Shown: positions 55,101-63,954, counted from the first letter of the stretch. The stretch is DNA of 64,000 nucleotides from Desulfovibrio piger ATCC 29098 (GCF_000156375.1 NZ_DS996359.1:608780-672779), one strand, 5' to 3'. Notes: generated from the sequence alone by a model not told the origin. Translations and numbers: made by a program.

Positions 55101-55324
55101 CCATCGGCATGGGGGCCGGCGCCGAGGCCCGCCGTCCTCTGGGCCTGGCGGTGGTGGGCGGCCTGTGCTTCTCCCAGCTGGTGACCCTGTACATCACGCC
55201 TGTGTATTACGCTTATATGGAAGACTTCTCGCGCTGGCTCACCCGCCGCTTCGGACAGCGTTTCGAGGCCAACCGCGCCGCCCGCGCCGAGCATGAGAAG
55301 GAGGAGGGCAGCCATGCCGGATAA
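52172..55324 (+). CDS. RND-family multidrug/solute efflux pump
   Basis: A 1050-residue inner-membrane RND transporter (HAE1/MdtBC type) with twelve helices and two large periplasmic loops. The proton-relay aspartates D402 and D403 are present (GFVVDDAIVM), as are the late-helix motif VGVIMLLGIVKKNAIMMLDF and the repeated SGAxx-type porter segments. It needs a periplasmic adaptor and a TolC-type channel. Neither is adjacent; a TolC-like protein is encoded at 9462. MNIAALFIRRPV is the usual family start; an ATG four codons upstream (52160) is possible. The 3' end overlaps the YkgJ-like gene by 11 bases. Confidence 0.92.
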   Translation: MNIAALFIRRPVATALIMLGMLFFGAASYVNLPVNQLPNVDFPTIQVSADLSGADPETMAASVATPLEKEFFTIAGIDSISSVNATGRTRITIQFALDRDIDAAALDVQAAIGLAQRRLPTNMTNDPSFRKVNPADYPILYLRVGSPTLPLYELNEYADTLVGQRLSMVKGVAQVVIYGQKKYAVRVRVDPDALASRGLGIDEVADAVSGANSKLPTGSLEGERRASAIKASGQLENAEAFRDVVAAYRNGAPVRLSDIGEVVDSVEQDKQLSWADDGKPCIMLAVERQPGANTVQVVDDIKTLLPGLTRQLPPSVKLEIFYDRSESIRESVAEVKFTLVLTVFLVVLVIFLFLRNLPATIIPSLALPMSVISTFSVMLAMGFSLDNLSLMALTLAVGFVVDDAIVMLENIVRHQEMGKDPLTAAYDGSGEIGFTILSMTVSLAAVFIPVLFMGGIVGRLFYEFAVVIITAILFSGVVSLTLTPMLCAYFLRHSGSKHRVGYEGIYGKLERAFEWLANKYARSLDVVLRHRRTTLIFSLLLLLATGWLGVIVPKGFLPSEDMGFVVATTEAEQGISFEGMVKAQHKLDEVLRNNPHVDRFNSVVGIVGSSQSMSNGTLMIHLKPHGERPDIQTVVQRLRRELNTSPAMQVFLRVPPAINIGGRSTKALYQYTLTGTNMQELFECAQKVEAALRQVPEIQDVNSDLQLKNPEIRVTIDRNRASALGISAGQIELALQTAYGSREVSTIYAPTNDYTVFVEVRKDFQRNPDALTRLYVRSSSGELVPLSTVAKMSPGVGPIAVNHDGQFPAVTISYNLRPGVALSEGVAAVERVSLPLLPDSVSAKSQGTAQAFQDSLKGMGWLLLLAIVVIYLVLGILYESFIHPLTILSGLPSAGFGALFTLWIFGQPLDLYGFVGVIMLLGIVKKNAIMMLDFALEAQRHDPSRTPLDAITEGCHVRFRPIMMTTMAALMGALPIAIGMGAGAEARRPLGLAVVGGLCFSQLVTLYITPVYYAYMEDFSRWLTRRFGQRFEANRAARAEHEKEEGSHAG

Positions 55325-55940
55325 CACGCCGGTCTGCCGCCGCTGCGGCCGTTGCTGTGAACTGGGCGGGCCCGGCCTGCTGCGGGACGATGCCCCGCTG
55401 TTGTCCTCGGGTGCCCTGAGACCGGAGATGCTCGTCTGCTTGCGTCGCGGCCAGTGGGCCCGGCAGGACGGCATGGGCGGCGGCCTGGCCCAGCTGGAGA
55501 ACGAGATGCTTAAACTGGCCGGGACGGGCAAGGCCCCGCATCCGTGGCAATGTCTGGCCTATGCGCCCGGCACGGGCTGTACCATCTATGACCGGCGTCC
55601 CGTGCAGTGCGGCGTGCTGTTCTGCGAGGATACCCGGCCGCTGGAGGCCCTGTTGCGGGACGTGCCGGCTCTGGACCGCCGGGCGGCCATCGCCCTGCTG
55701 CCCCTGCCCGACGCGCGGCGCCGCCTGTGGGAGGAGCTGGTGCAGGCCCATGAGGAAGCCTGCGACGTGCGCCAGTATTTCGTCCTGCTGGACATGGGCG
55801 ACCGCGAGGCCGCCGCGGCCATGGAACGTTACGACGCCGCCTTCCGCCGGCTTTGTGTGGAGCGCGGCGCGCTGGCGGAGGCCGAGCTGCCCTTTTTGCT
55901 GGGGCAGCCCCTGCGCGATCTGCCCCGCAACGAGGGCTAG
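55314..55940 (+). CDS. YkgJ-family cysteine-cluster protein
   Basis: A 208-residue cytoplasmic protein with an N-terminal CRRCGRCC cluster (residues 8-15) and later cysteines in CLAYAPGTGCTIYDRRP..C, the YkgJ pattern thought to bind zinc or an iron-sulfur centre. The role of the family is unknown. It overlaps the RND pump by 11 bases with GGAGG in the pump's last codons, so the two are translationally coupled. Whether it has any role in efflux is unclear; coupling may be incidental. The C-terminal half is helical and charged. Confidence 0.82.
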   Translation: MPDNTPVCRRCGRCCELGGPGLLRDDAPLLSSGALRPEMLVCLRRGQWARQDGMGGGLAQLENEMLKLAGTGKAPHPWQCLAYAPGTGCTIYDRRPVQCGVLFCEDTRPLEALLRDVPALDRRAAIALLPLPDARRRLWEELVQAHEEACDVRQYFVLLDMGDREAAAAMERYDAAFRRLCVERGALAEAELPFLLGQPLRDLPRNEG

Positions 55941-56044
55941 CCCCCGGCTGCGGACCGCGGGCCGCCGAATGGCCTTGCCTGCCTCCAGGCATCTTGCCGG
56001 AGACCGTTCCCGGGCCACGGCCCGGCCCAAAACTGCGCCCCCCG

Positions 56045-56073
56045 TTGACAGGACGGCAGAGCGGCCCTACTTT
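56045..56073 (+). promoter_or_regulatory. ribBA: Candidate sigma-70 promoter of ribBA
   Basis: TTGACA (56045-56050, perfect -35) and TACTTT (56068-56073) are separated by exactly 17 bases, 54 bases before the ribBA ATG. The -10 is weak (3/6). The 186-base leader shows no FMN riboswitch core. Confidence 0.5.
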
Positions 56074-56126
56074 TAGGCACAAACGAAGATAACGCCGTCC
56101 CGTACGGCACAAGCCAAGGAATTGAC

Positions 56127-57341
56127 ATGCCTCTGTGCAGCACTGAAGAAGCCATTGCCGAGATCCGGCAGGGCAAAATGATCATTCTTGTGGACGATGA
56201 GGACAGGGAAAACGAAGGCGACCTGACCATGGCCGCCGAATTCGTGACCCCTGAAGCCATCAATTTCATGGCCAAGTTCGGCCGTGGTCTCATCTGCCTG
56301 CCCATGTCCGGCGAAATGGCCGACAAGCTGCAACTGCCCCTGATGGCCAAACATAACGGTTCGCGTTTCGGCACCAACTTCACGGTGTCCATCGAGGCCC
56401 GCGAAGGCATCACCACCGGCATCTCCGCCGCCGACCGCGCCACCACCATCAAGGCCGCCGTGGCCGACGGCGCCCGTCCTGACGACCTGGTGACCCCCGG
56501 CCATGTCTTCCCCCTGCGTGCCCGTCCCGACGGCGTGCTGGCCCGCGCCGGCCAGACCGAAGGCAGCGTGGACCTGGCCCGTCTGGCCGGTCTCAAGCCC
56601 GCCGCCGTCATCTGTGAGATCATGAAGGACGACGGCACCATGGCCCGCATGCCCGACCTGGAAGTCTTTGCCGCCGAACACGGCCTGAAGATCGCCTCCG
56701 TGCGTGACCTCATCTGCTACCGCATGCGCCGCGGCCAGGTGTCCGTCAAGTGCGATGCCAAGGCCCATCTGCCCAGCCTGTACGGTGACTTCACGGTCTA
56801 CGCCTACGAGAGCGACCGCGAGCCCGGCACCCATCTGGCCCTGGTCAAGGGCGACATCACCACGCCCGAACCCGTGCTGGTGCGCGTGCACAGCCAGTGC
56901 CTCACCGGTGACGCTCTGGGCTCCCTGCGCTGCGACTGCCGCGGCCAGCTGGCCGCCGCCCTGCGCCAGATCGAAAAGGAAGGCCGCGGCGTGCTGCTCT
57001 ACATGCGCCAGGAAGGCCGCGGCATCGGCCTGGCCAACAAGATCCGCGCCTATGCCCTGCAGGATCAGGGCTACGACACCGTGGAAGCCAACCGCAAGCT
57101 GGGCTTCCCCGATGACCTGCGCGACTACGGCACCGGCGCCCAGATCCTCGTGGACCTCGGCATCACCAAGATCCGCCTGCTGACCAACAACCCCAAGAAG
57201 ATCGTGGGCCTGTCCGGTTACGGCATGGAGATCGTGGAACGCGTGCCCATCGAGATCGAAGCCTGCCCCGAAAACGAATCCTACCTGCGTACCAAGAAGG
57301 AAAAGATGGCCCATCTGCTGACGGGCATCCGCTGCCACTAG
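56127..57341 (+). CDS. ribBA: Bifunctional DHBP synthase / GTP cyclohydrolase II
   Basis: A 404-residue enzyme for the two entry steps of riboflavin synthesis. The N-terminal RibB domain (to about 205) has [10 protein letters not shown] and makes dihydroxybutanone phosphate from ribulose-5-phosphate. The C-terminal RibA domain has the zinc ligands [16 protein letters not shown], the GTP-binding [14 protein letters not shown], and the end [16 protein letters not shown]. Length is normal for RibBA. The ATG has AAGGAA six bases upstream, and a terminator follows. Other rib genes are not adjacent. Confidence 0.97.
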   Translation: MPLCSTEEAIAEIRQGKMIILVDDEDRENEGDLTMAAEFVTPEAINFMAKFGRGLICLPMSGEMADKLQLPLMAKHNGSRFGTNFTVSIEAREGITTGISAADRATTIKAAVADGARPDDLVTPGHVFPLRARPDGVLARAGQTEGSVDLARLAGLKPAAVICEIMKDDGTMARMPDLEVFAAEHGLKIASVRDLICYRMRRGQVSVKCDAKAHLPSLYGDFTVYAYESDREPGTHLALVKGDITTPEPVLVRVHSQCLTGDALGSLRCDCRGQLAAALRQIEKEGRGVLLYMRQEGRGIGLANKIRAYALQDQGYDTVEANRKLGFPDDLRDYGTGAQILVDLGITKIRLLTNNPKKIVGLSGYGMEIVERVPIEIEACPENESYLRTKKEKMAHLLTGIRCH

Positions 57342-57365
57342 GCCGCAGGACAACGCGTCTGCATG

Positions 57366-57403
57366 GCGGGGAAGAGGACTTGCTCCTCTTCCCCGCTTTT
57401 TTT
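57366..57403 (+). terminator. ribBA: Terminator of ribBA
   Basis: GCGGGGAAGAGGA pairs perfectly with 57384-57396 over CTTGC and runs into seven T residues, 25 bases past the stop. Confidence 0.93.
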
Positions 57404-57499
57404 GTGCCCTTGTTCCATCCCCGGCTGCGGAGGAGCGGGTCAGTCCCTGCCATGGCCGGACCACAGGGAAAAGCGGGGCTGATGACGCGAAGATGTTCG

Positions 57500-58079
57500 C
57501 GTCATCACAGGTGAATGTTTGTAATCGATAGATGAAATTTATAAAATATTTAAAAAATTTTGTAAGAAAATCATTTCACATGATTGCATGAATGATTTTT
57601 TATGAAAGTTGTCTTCTGATAGAGAGCGGGTTTTTGCATATTCTCCATTTATTCCTGCATTGGTATCGCAAAAAATGAACAGGAAAAATCGACGCAGTAT
57701 GCGGATAGTATGCGGAAGACTGCGTTGGCTGGCAGCATTTTCCTGAGAAGGATGATTCCTTTTCACCCCTGCATCCAAACATGGCACAGCGGCGGCGGTC
57801 TTGCTGCCGGTCACGCGCACGGCCTTTTGGAATGGCCGCACCCTTCCGGGCGTAGCGGGGGATGGCGTTCCCTTTTTTCTCACAGCAGGCTATGCTCCTG
57901 CACTGTCTCGGGATGGCAGGAGGCGGCCTGTGCCGCCCTTGCCGTCAGCCGGGCATGGGCTCGACCTCACGCCATATTTCACAAAGTATTTTCTGAAATA
58001 TTTCTTGTTGGGCCCCCATGGCTATGTTACTTTCATGCCGGACCCGGCATCGGCTGCGGTCTTTTTTCAGGAGCGTCCC
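57500..58079. promoter_or_regulatory. lplA: AT-rich leader region of the lplA-gcv cluster
   Basis: From about 57510 to 57680 the sequence is markedly AT-rich (TTTATAAAATATTTAAAAAA and similar), unlike the rest of the window. Further on, ATATTTCA (57974-57981) and TGAAATAT (57994-58001) form an inverted repeat about 80 bases before lplA. No gene is supported in 57342-58079. A regulated promoter is likely; the regulator is unknown. Confidence 0.45.
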
Positions 58080-59060
58080 ATGCGGTTTCTTTCCCTTTCC
58101 TCCACGGATCCTGCTTTCAATCTCGCTCTTGAAGAATGCCTGCTGCAATGGCTGCCTGCGGATCATCCGGGCCTGTTTTTGCTCTGGCAGAATGCCCCCA
58201 GCGTCATCGTGGGACGCCATCAGGTGACGCTGGACGAGATCGACAGCGACTTCGTCCGCCGGCGCGGCCTGCCCGTGGTGCGCCGCATGACCGGCGGCGG
58301 CGCGGTCTACCATGATTTGGGCAACCTTAATTTTTCCTTCATGGAGAATGCGCACGGTCGTAAGACCGTGGACTTTGCACGCTATCTGCGCCCTGTTTGC
58401 GCGGCTCTGGCCGAGCTGGGCGTCCAGGCCTCCCTTACCGGGCGCAACGATCTGGAAGCCGGGGGCCGCAAGATCTCGGGCAGCGCACAGTCCCTGCGTC
58501 AGGGGTGCATCCTGCATCACGGCACCCTGCTGGTATCGCTGGACTTTGGCGAGCTGGTGCAGGCCCTGCACGTGGACCCGGACAAGATCCGCTCCAAGGG
58601 CATCGCTTCGGTGCGCTCGCGGGTGGCCAACATCTCCGAGTTCTGGGCGCCGGGCAGCAGCATGGAAAGCCTGCGGGCTGCGCTGCTGCGCCACTGTGCC
58701 GACGGGGAAGGGGAGCTGGAGCCGGAGGTGCTGCGGGCCGCGGAAGAGCTGGCGGAACGCAAATACCGCAGCTGGGACTGGAATTACGGTGCCTCGCCGG
58801 CCTTCAGCCTGCAACGGCGCGAGCGTTTCCCCTGGGGGCTGGTGGACTGGCGCCTGGACGTGCGGGACGGCATCGTCCGGGGCTGCCGCATCTGCGGGGA
58901 TTTTTTCGCCGCCGCGGACATCGCCGGGCTGGAAGAGCGCCTGCGCGGGGTGCCCTGCCGGAGCGACGCGCTGGCCGGGGCCCTGAACGGGGTGGCCTGG
59001 CAGGAATATTTCTCCCATTGCGATCCGCAGCGCATGGAGCAGTTTTTTACGACGTTGTAG
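58080..59060 (+). CDS. lplA: Lipoate-protein ligase A
   Basis: A 326-residue enzyme that activates lipoate with ATP and attaches it to lipoyl domains such as GcvH. The catalytic domain holds RRMTGGGAVYHDLGNLNFSF and RNDLEAGGRKISGSAQ (with the lipoyl-AMP-binding lysine in GRKISG). The C-terminal accessory domain follows from about residue 235. The ATG has AGGAG seven bases upstream. It precedes gcvT by 147 bases, so it is probably the ligase that modifies the GcvH made from this cluster. Confidence 0.94.
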   Translation: MRFLSLSSTDPAFNLALEECLLQWLPADHPGLFLLWQNAPSVIVGRHQVTLDEIDSDFVRRRGLPVVRRMTGGGAVYHDLGNLNFSFMENAHGRKTVDFARYLRPVCAALAELGVQASLTGRNDLEAGGRKISGSAQSLRQGCILHHGTLLVSLDFGELVQALHVDPDKIRSKGIASVRSRVANISEFWAPGSSMESLRAALLRHCADGEGELEPEVLRAAEELAERKYRSWDWNYGASPAFSLQRRERFPWGLVDWRLDVRDGIVRGCRICGDFFAAADIAGLEERLRGVPCRSDALAGALNGVAWQEYFSHCDPQRMEQFFTTL

Positions 59061-59207
59061 GCCCATCCCTCCGGGCGTTCCGGGACAGGTCCCGAATGCT
59101 TCGGGGAGGAGCGACCTCTCTGCGCTAACATCAGGCCGGTCGGGCTCCCACCCTGACCGCGCCACCCGTCATCCGGCCGGAACCGCGCCGGAAAGGAGGA
59201 AGGAACC

Positions 59208-60290
59208 GTGGCCGAACTCAAGACCCCGCTCACGGACTGGCATGTGGCCCACGGCGCCAAGATGGCGCCTTTCGCGGGCTGGCTGATGCCCATCCAGTAT
59301 GAGGGCATCCTCGTGGAGCACCAGCATACCCGTCAGCATGCCGGTCTGTTCGATATCTGCCATATGGGCGAGTTCCGCATCCGGGGCGCCGGTGCCGATG
59401 CTGCGCTGGCCGCCGCCATGAGCCACAACCTGGCCACGCTGGCCCCGGGCCGCTGCCGCTACGGCTTCCTGCTGACGGAGAAGGGGACGGTGCTGGATGA
59501 CTGCATCGTCTACCGTTTCGGCCCGGACGACTTCATGGTGGTGGTCAATGCCGCCTGCGCCGCCGGGGACTTCGCCACCCTGCGTGCCCGCCTGCCCGAA
59601 GGCGTGGCCCTGGACGACATCTCGGAACAGACCGGCAAGATCGACCTGCAGGGCCCCGAGGCCGTGGACGTGCTGGAGACCCTGCTGGGCCGCAGCCTGC
59701 GCGACATGCCCTATTTCGGCTTCCGCAGCGAGGGCTGGCAGGGCTGTGAGCTGCTGGTGAGTCGCACCGGCTACACCGGTGAGCTGGGCTTCGAGCTCTA
59801 TGTGCCCGCCGGACAGACCCAGGCCCTGTGGGAAGCCCTGCTGGCCGATGAGCGGGTCAAACCTGTGGGCCTTGGCGCGCGCGATACCCTGCGTCTGGAA
59901 GCCGGCCTGCCCCTCTATGGTCACGAGCTGGACGAAAACCACACCCCGGCCGAGGCGGGCATGGGCCGCATGCTGACCAGCACCGCCCCGTATGTGGGCC
60001 GTGAAGGCGCGCAGGAAGTGCGCCAGAAGCTGCTGGCCCTGAGCATCGAAGGCCGCCGCGCCGCCCGCAACGGCGATGCGCTCCTGCTGGAAGACGGCAC
60101 CCCGGCGGGCGTGGTCACCAGCGGTTCGTTCGCGCCTTCGCTGGGCCATGTGGTGGCTTTTGCCTGGGCCGACGCCGACAAGGCCGATGCCGCCACCTAT
60201 CTTGTGCAGGCCTCGCGCAGCCAGCTCAAGGCCACGGTCACCGAAGCGCCCTTCTATAAGGAAGGCACGGCCCGCAAGAAGCTGGCCTAG
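59208..60290 (+). CDS. gcvT: Glycine cleavage system T protein (aminomethyltransferase)
   Basis: A 360-residue folate enzyme that transfers the methylene group from aminomethyl-lipoyl GcvH to tetrahydrofolate and frees ammonia. The GcvT fold is clear: the HMGEF segment (DICHMGEFRIRG), the catalytic aspartate region near LDDCIVYRF, SRTGYTGELGFELYVP, and the GLGARDTLRLEAGLPLYG active-site loop. The start is GTG at 59208 with AGGAGGAAGG just upstream. No glycine riboswitch was recognisable in the 147-base leader. Confidence 0.95.
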   Translation: MAELKTPLTDWHVAHGAKMAPFAGWLMPIQYEGILVEHQHTRQHAGLFDICHMGEFRIRGAGADAALAAAMSHNLATLAPGRCRYGFLLTEKGTVLDDCIVYRFGPDDFMVVVNAACAAGDFATLRARLPEGVALDDISEQTGKIDLQGPEAVDVLETLLGRSLRDMPYFGFRSEGWQGCELLVSRTGYTGELGFELYVPAGQTQALWEALLADERVKPVGLGARDTLRLEAGLPLYGHELDENHTPAEAGMGRMLTSTAPYVGREGAQEVRQKLLALSIEGRRAARNGDALLLEDGTPAGVVTSGSFAPSLGHVVAFAWADADKADAATYLVQASRSQLKATVTEAPFYKEGTARKKLA

Positions 60291-60517
60291 AAGGCCCCGG
60301 CCCTCGTCGGCCGGTACGGAGCCTGCCCGTCATCCCCTGTCCGGCGCGGCCGAACGAAGGAAGACGGCGCTCACCATATTTCAGGAAAGCTCCCGGCAGG
60401 GCAGGGGGAGGCCCGGCAGCACCATGCGGATGGCGGACTGCCGGGGCCCCTCGCCCCGCCACAGATGCTGACATCAACTTCCGGGACAGCGCATTGCCCC
60501 GGACCAAGGAGAAGACC

Positions 60518-60901
60518 ATGAGCAATCCCGAAGACCTGCTGTACAGTGCGTCCCACGAATGGGCCAAAGTCAACGGTGAAGAAGCTGTCCTGGGCATCAC
60601 CCATTTCGCCCAGGAATCCCTGGGTGACATCACCTATGTGGACATGCCCGCCGAAGGTGACGAACTGACCGCCGGCAGCGAGTTCGGCGCCGTGGAATCC
60701 GTGAAGGCGGCCAGCGACCTGATCTCGCCCGTCAGCGGCACGGTGGTGGCCGTGAACACCGAGCTGGAGAACGCTCCTGAAGTCATGAACAGCGATCCCT
60801 ACGGCGCCGGCTGGATCGTGCGCGTGAAGCTGTCCGCCCAGCCCGAAGGCCTGATGGACGCCGCGGCCTACGAAGAACACTGCAAGAACGAGCAGCACTA
60901 G
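60518..60901 (+). CDS. gcvH: Glycine cleavage system H protein
   Basis: A 127-residue lipoyl carrier that shuttles the aminomethyl group between the P, T and L proteins. The lipoylated lysine is K63 in AVESVKAASDL. The fold motifs TFDGHVW-like SHEWAKVNGEEAVLGIT and YGAGWIVRVKLS are present. The ATG has AAGGAG six bases upstream. It lies 227 bases after gcvT and 77 before gcvPA. Confidence 0.96.
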   Translation: MSNPEDLLYSASHEWAKVNGEEAVLGITHFAQESLGDITYVDMPAEGDELTAGSEFGAVESVKAASDLISPVSGTVVAVNTELENAPEVMNSDPYGAGWIVRVKLSAQPEGLMDAAAYEEHCKNEQH

Positions 60902-60978
60902 TCCGTGGAGCGGCAGGGTCCCGGCCCTGCCGCCTTTTTTCCACCAGCACGGCAGCCTTCGCTGCAAGGAGCTCCCCT

Positions 60979-62310
60979 ATGCCATTCATTCCCCATACGC
61001 CGGACGAAGTGCAGGAAATGCTCTCCGTCGTGGGTGTGCGCAACCTTGATGACCTTTTTGCGGACATCCCGCCTGAAATGCGCCCCAAACATTTCGATTT
61101 GCCCAAGGGGCAGAGCGAATTCGCCGTGTGCCGCTACTTCGAGGACCTGGCCGCCGCCAACGTCTCGCCCGCCGTCTCCTTCCTGGGCGCGGGCTTCTAT
61201 GCCCATTACGTGCCCCGCGCCGTGGACGCCCTTTCCGGCCGCAGCGAGTTCTATACCTCCTACACGCCCTATCAGGCCGAATGCTCGCAGGGCACCCTGC
61301 AGGCCATCTTCGAATACCAGACCGCGGTGAGCCGCCTGCTGGACATGGATTGCGCCAATGCCTCCGTCTATGACGGTGGCACGGCCCTGTTCGAGGCCTG
61401 CATGATGGCCGTGCGCGCCACACGCCGCAAAAAGCTGGTGGTGGACCAGTGCATCAATCCCGTCTGGCGGGCCATGCTGGAGACCTACTCCTCCAGCCTG
61501 GACATCACTCTGGTGACCGTGCCCCACAAGGACGGCCTGAGCGACATGGAAGGCCTCAAGGCCGCCGTGGACGCCACCTGCGCCGCCGTGCTGGTGCAGA
61601 ACCCCAACTTCTTCGGCGCCGTGGCCGACTTCAGCGAGCTCTTCGCCCATGCCCGCGCCTGCAAGGCCCTGGGCGTCATCTCCGTCTATCCGGTCATGCA
61701 GTCCGTGCTCAAGACCCCCGGCGAGATGGGCGCCGACATCGCCGTGGCCGAAGGCCAGAGCCTGGGCCAGCCCCTGAGCTTCGGCGGTCCCTATCTGGGC
61801 ATCATGACCTGCCGCAAGGAGCATATCCGCCAGTTCCCCGGCCGTATCGTGGGCCGCACCACGGATCTGGAAGGCCGCACCGGCTATGTGCTCACCCTGC
61901 AGGCCCGCGAGCAGCACATCCGCCGCGCCAAGGCCACGTCCAACATCTGCTCCAACCAGTCCCTGTGCGCCCTGCGCGCGCTCATGTACCTTTCGCTGGT
62001 GGGCCCGGACGGTCTGGCCCGCGTGGCCGAGCACGGCATGGCCCTGGCCCGCTACGCGGTGGAAAAGCTCACGGCCCTGTCCGGTGTCTCCCTGCTCAAT
62101 GACGCTCCCTTCGGCAATGAAGTGGCCCTGCGCCTGCCGCGTCCCGCCGAGGAGGTGGTGCAGGTCCTGCTGCGTCAGGGCGTGGCCGCCGGTTATCCTG
62201 TGGGGCGTGCCTATGCGGGCATGGATGATGTGCTCTTGCTGGCCTGCACCGAATGCAATACGCGTGCGCAGGTGGATGCCATGGTCGAAAAGCTGGGAGG
62301 TCTGCTGTGA
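60979..62310 (+). CDS. gcvPA: Glycine dehydrogenase (decarboxylating) subunit 1
   Basis: A 443-residue alpha subunit of the split P protein. It matches GcvPA through FIPHTPDEVQEML, FLGAGFYAHYVPRAVD, YTPYQAECSQGTLQAIFEYQT, MDCANASVYDGGTA and TSNICSNQSLCALRALMYL. Together with GcvPB it decarboxylates glycine and loads the aminomethyl group on GcvH. Its stop overlaps the gcvPB start (GTGA). Confidence 0.96.
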   Translation: MPFIPHTPDEVQEMLSVVGVRNLDDLFADIPPEMRPKHFDLPKGQSEFAVCRYFEDLAAANVSPAVSFLGAGFYAHYVPRAVDALSGRSEFYTSYTPYQAECSQGTLQAIFEYQTAVSRLLDMDCANASVYDGGTALFEACMMAVRATRRKKLVVDQCINPVWRAMLETYSSSLDITLVTVPHKDGLSDMEGLKAAVDATCAAVLVQNPNFFGAVADFSELFAHARACKALGVISVYPVMQSVLKTPGEMGADIAVAEGQSLGQPLSFGGPYLGIMTCRKEHIRQFPGRIVGRTTDLEGRTGYVLTLQAREQHIRRAKATSNICSNQSLCALRALMYLSLVGPDGLARVAEHGMALARYAVEKLTALSGVSLLNDAPFGNEVALRLPRPAEEVVQVLLRQGVAAGYPVGRAYAGMDDVLLLACTECNTRAQVDAMVEKLGGLL

Positions 62311-63758
62311 AAACCATTTTTGCCGAATCCGTAGAAGGCCGCCGCGCCTCCGGCCTGGCCCTGCCCGTGGACGACGACGCGCCCCGCGCCGCGCAGATGC
62401 TGCCCGAAGCCCTGCTGCGCAAGAGCGCGCCGCGCCTGCCCCAGTGCTCCGAACTGGACGTGGTGCGTCACTTCACCAACCTGTCCAAGCTCAACTACAG
62501 TGTGGATGCCAATTTCTATCCCCTTGGCTCCTGCACCATGAAGTACAACCCCAAGTTCACGGAATACGTGGCCTCGCTGCCGGGCTTTGCCCGCATGCAT
62601 CCCCTGCTGGCCCAGCTTTCCGGCGAACTGGCCCAGGGCGCCCTGCAATGCCTGTATGACGCCGAACAGTGGCTGTGCGAGGTCACGGGCATGAAGGCCT
62701 TCACCTTCCAGCCCATGGCCGGGGCCAACGGCGAATACACCGGCGTCAAGCTCATCGCCGCCTACCACAAGGCCAAGGGCCGCAACCGCACCAAGATGCT
62801 CATCCCCGACTCGGCCCACGGCACCAACCCTGCCTCCGCCGTGCTGGCGGGCTTCGAGATCGTCAACGTGGCCTCGCGTGACGGCATGGTGGACCCCGCC
62901 GCCCTTGAAGAGGCCATGGCCAAATATCCCGACCAGGTGGCCGGCCTGATGATGACCAACCCCAACACCCTGGGCCTGCTGGAGCTGCACCTGCCGCGCA
63001 TCGTGGAAGTGCTGCGCCGTGAGGACGCCCTGCTGTACTACGACGGCGCCAACATGAACGCCATCCTGGGCAAGATGCGTGTGGGCGATGTGGGCTTCGA
63101 CGTGGTGCACCTCAACGTCCACAAGACCTTGGGCACGCCCCACGGCGGCGGTGGCCCCGGCTGCGGTCCCGTGGGTGTGGGCGAGCGCCTGCTGCCCTTC
63201 CTGCCCGCGCCGCGTGTGCGCAAGGCCGAAGACGGCAGCTATGCCCTGGACTACGACCTGCCGCAGAGCATCGGCCACATCGGTCCCTTCTACGGCAGCT
63301 TCGCCGTGGTGCTGAAGGCCCTGGCCTACATGATGCGTCTGGGCGCCGAGGGCCTGACCCGCGCGGCCGAGTTCGCCAGCCTCAATGCCAACTATCTGCG
63401 CAAGAAGCTGGAAGGCGTGCTCGATGTGCCCTTCGACCGCATCTGCGCCCATGAGTTCGTGGCCTCCGCGCCTGAAGGCCTGCGCGCCCTGGACATCGCC
63501 AAGGCCCTGCTGGACCGCGGTTTCCATGCGCCCACGGTCTACTTCCCGCTCATCGTCCATGAATGCCTCATGGCCGAGCCCACGGAGACCGAGAGCAAGC
63601 AGACCCTGGATGCCTACATCGAGGCCCTGCGCGAGATCGTGGCCCTGGGCAAGTCAGATCCCCAGCAGCTGCTGGATGCTCCGGTGAAGATGCCCGTCCG
63701 CCGTCTGGACGAGACCGCGGCCGCGCGCCACATGATCCTTACGGAAGATATGGAATAA
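62307..63758 (+). CDS. gcvPB: Glycine dehydrogenase (decarboxylating) subunit 2
   Basis: A 483-residue PLP-bearing beta subunit. The PLP lysine is K273 in HLNVHKTLGTPHGGGGPG. The substrate-channel segments NFYPLGSCTMKYNPK and MAGANGEYTGV are intact. The start is a GTG that overlaps the gcvPA stop by four bases, with GGGAGG six bases upstream. With gcvPA, gcvH and gcvT it completes the P, H and T proteins. The L protein (lipoamide dehydrogenase) is not in the window, though it may follow at the right edge. Confidence 0.96.
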   Translation: MKTIFAESVEGRRASGLALPVDDDAPRAAQMLPEALLRKSAPRLPQCSELDVVRHFTNLSKLNYSVDANFYPLGSCTMKYNPKFTEYVASLPGFARMHPLLAQLSGELAQGALQCLYDAEQWLCEVTGMKAFTFQPMAGANGEYTGVKLIAAYHKAKGRNRTKMLIPDSAHGTNPASAVLAGFEIVNVASRDGMVDPAALEEAMAKYPDQVAGLMMTNPNTLGLLELHLPRIVEVLRREDALLYYDGANMNAILGKMRVGDVGFDVVHLNVHKTLGTPHGGGGPGCGPVGVGERLLPFLPAPRVRKAEDGSYALDYDLPQSIGHIGPFYGSFAVVLKALAYMMRLGAEGLTRAAEFASLNANYLRKKLEGVLDVPFDRICAHEFVASAPEGLRALDIAKALLDRGFHAPTVYFPLIVHECLMAEPTETESKQTLDAYIEALREIVALGKSDPQQLLDAPVKMPVRRLDETAAARHMILTEDME

Positions 63759-63818
63759 CAGGCAGGATGCCCGTGCCCTCCGTCAGGGCGCGGCGTCCCG
63801 CGTGTCATGCCTTCGTCA

Positions 63819-63847
63819 CGGCGGCCCTTCGGGGCCGCCGCTGTTTT
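63819..63847 (+). terminator. gcvPB: Terminator of the gcv cluster
   Basis: CGGCGGCCC pairs with GGGCCGCCG over the stable loop TTCG, followed by CTGTTTT. It is 61 bases after gcvPB. The T-run is short, so it may act together with the second hairpin at 63886. Confidence 0.7.
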
Positions 63848-63885
63848 GGGGGCATGGGAACCGGTGTGCGGAAGAGCGGGGGACG

Positions 63886-63929
63886 AGAGGGGAAGGGACG
63901 TTTTTTGTAAAAACTGCCCCTTCCCCTCT
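63886..63929. terminator. Long hairpin 3' of gcvPB
   Basis: AGAGGGGAAGGG and GTTTTTT pair with AAAAAC and CCCCTTCCCCTCT with two mismatches. It is a further member of the recurring hairpin family, about 130 bases past gcvPB. Confidence 0.6.
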
Positions 63930-63954
63930 GCGTGCCTGCTTCTTTTCGGAACAC

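Noticed and set aside
51140-55531. A 1463-codon open frame on the minus strand opposite the RND pump
   Set aside because: It is antisense to a well-supported RND gene, has low-complexity His/Gln/Gly-rich translation and no domain. It is a GC-bias shadow.
55941-56126. FMN riboswitch before ribBA
   Set aside because: The leader is too short and lacks the conserved FMN aptamer core; a plain promoter is visible.
57539-57883. A 114-residue minus-strand frame in the AT-rich leader of lplA
   Set aside because: It has no ribosome-binding site, no domain, and crosses a likely promoter.
59061-59207. Glycine riboswitch before gcvT
   Set aside because: The conserved glycine aptamer segments are not present in the 147-base leader.
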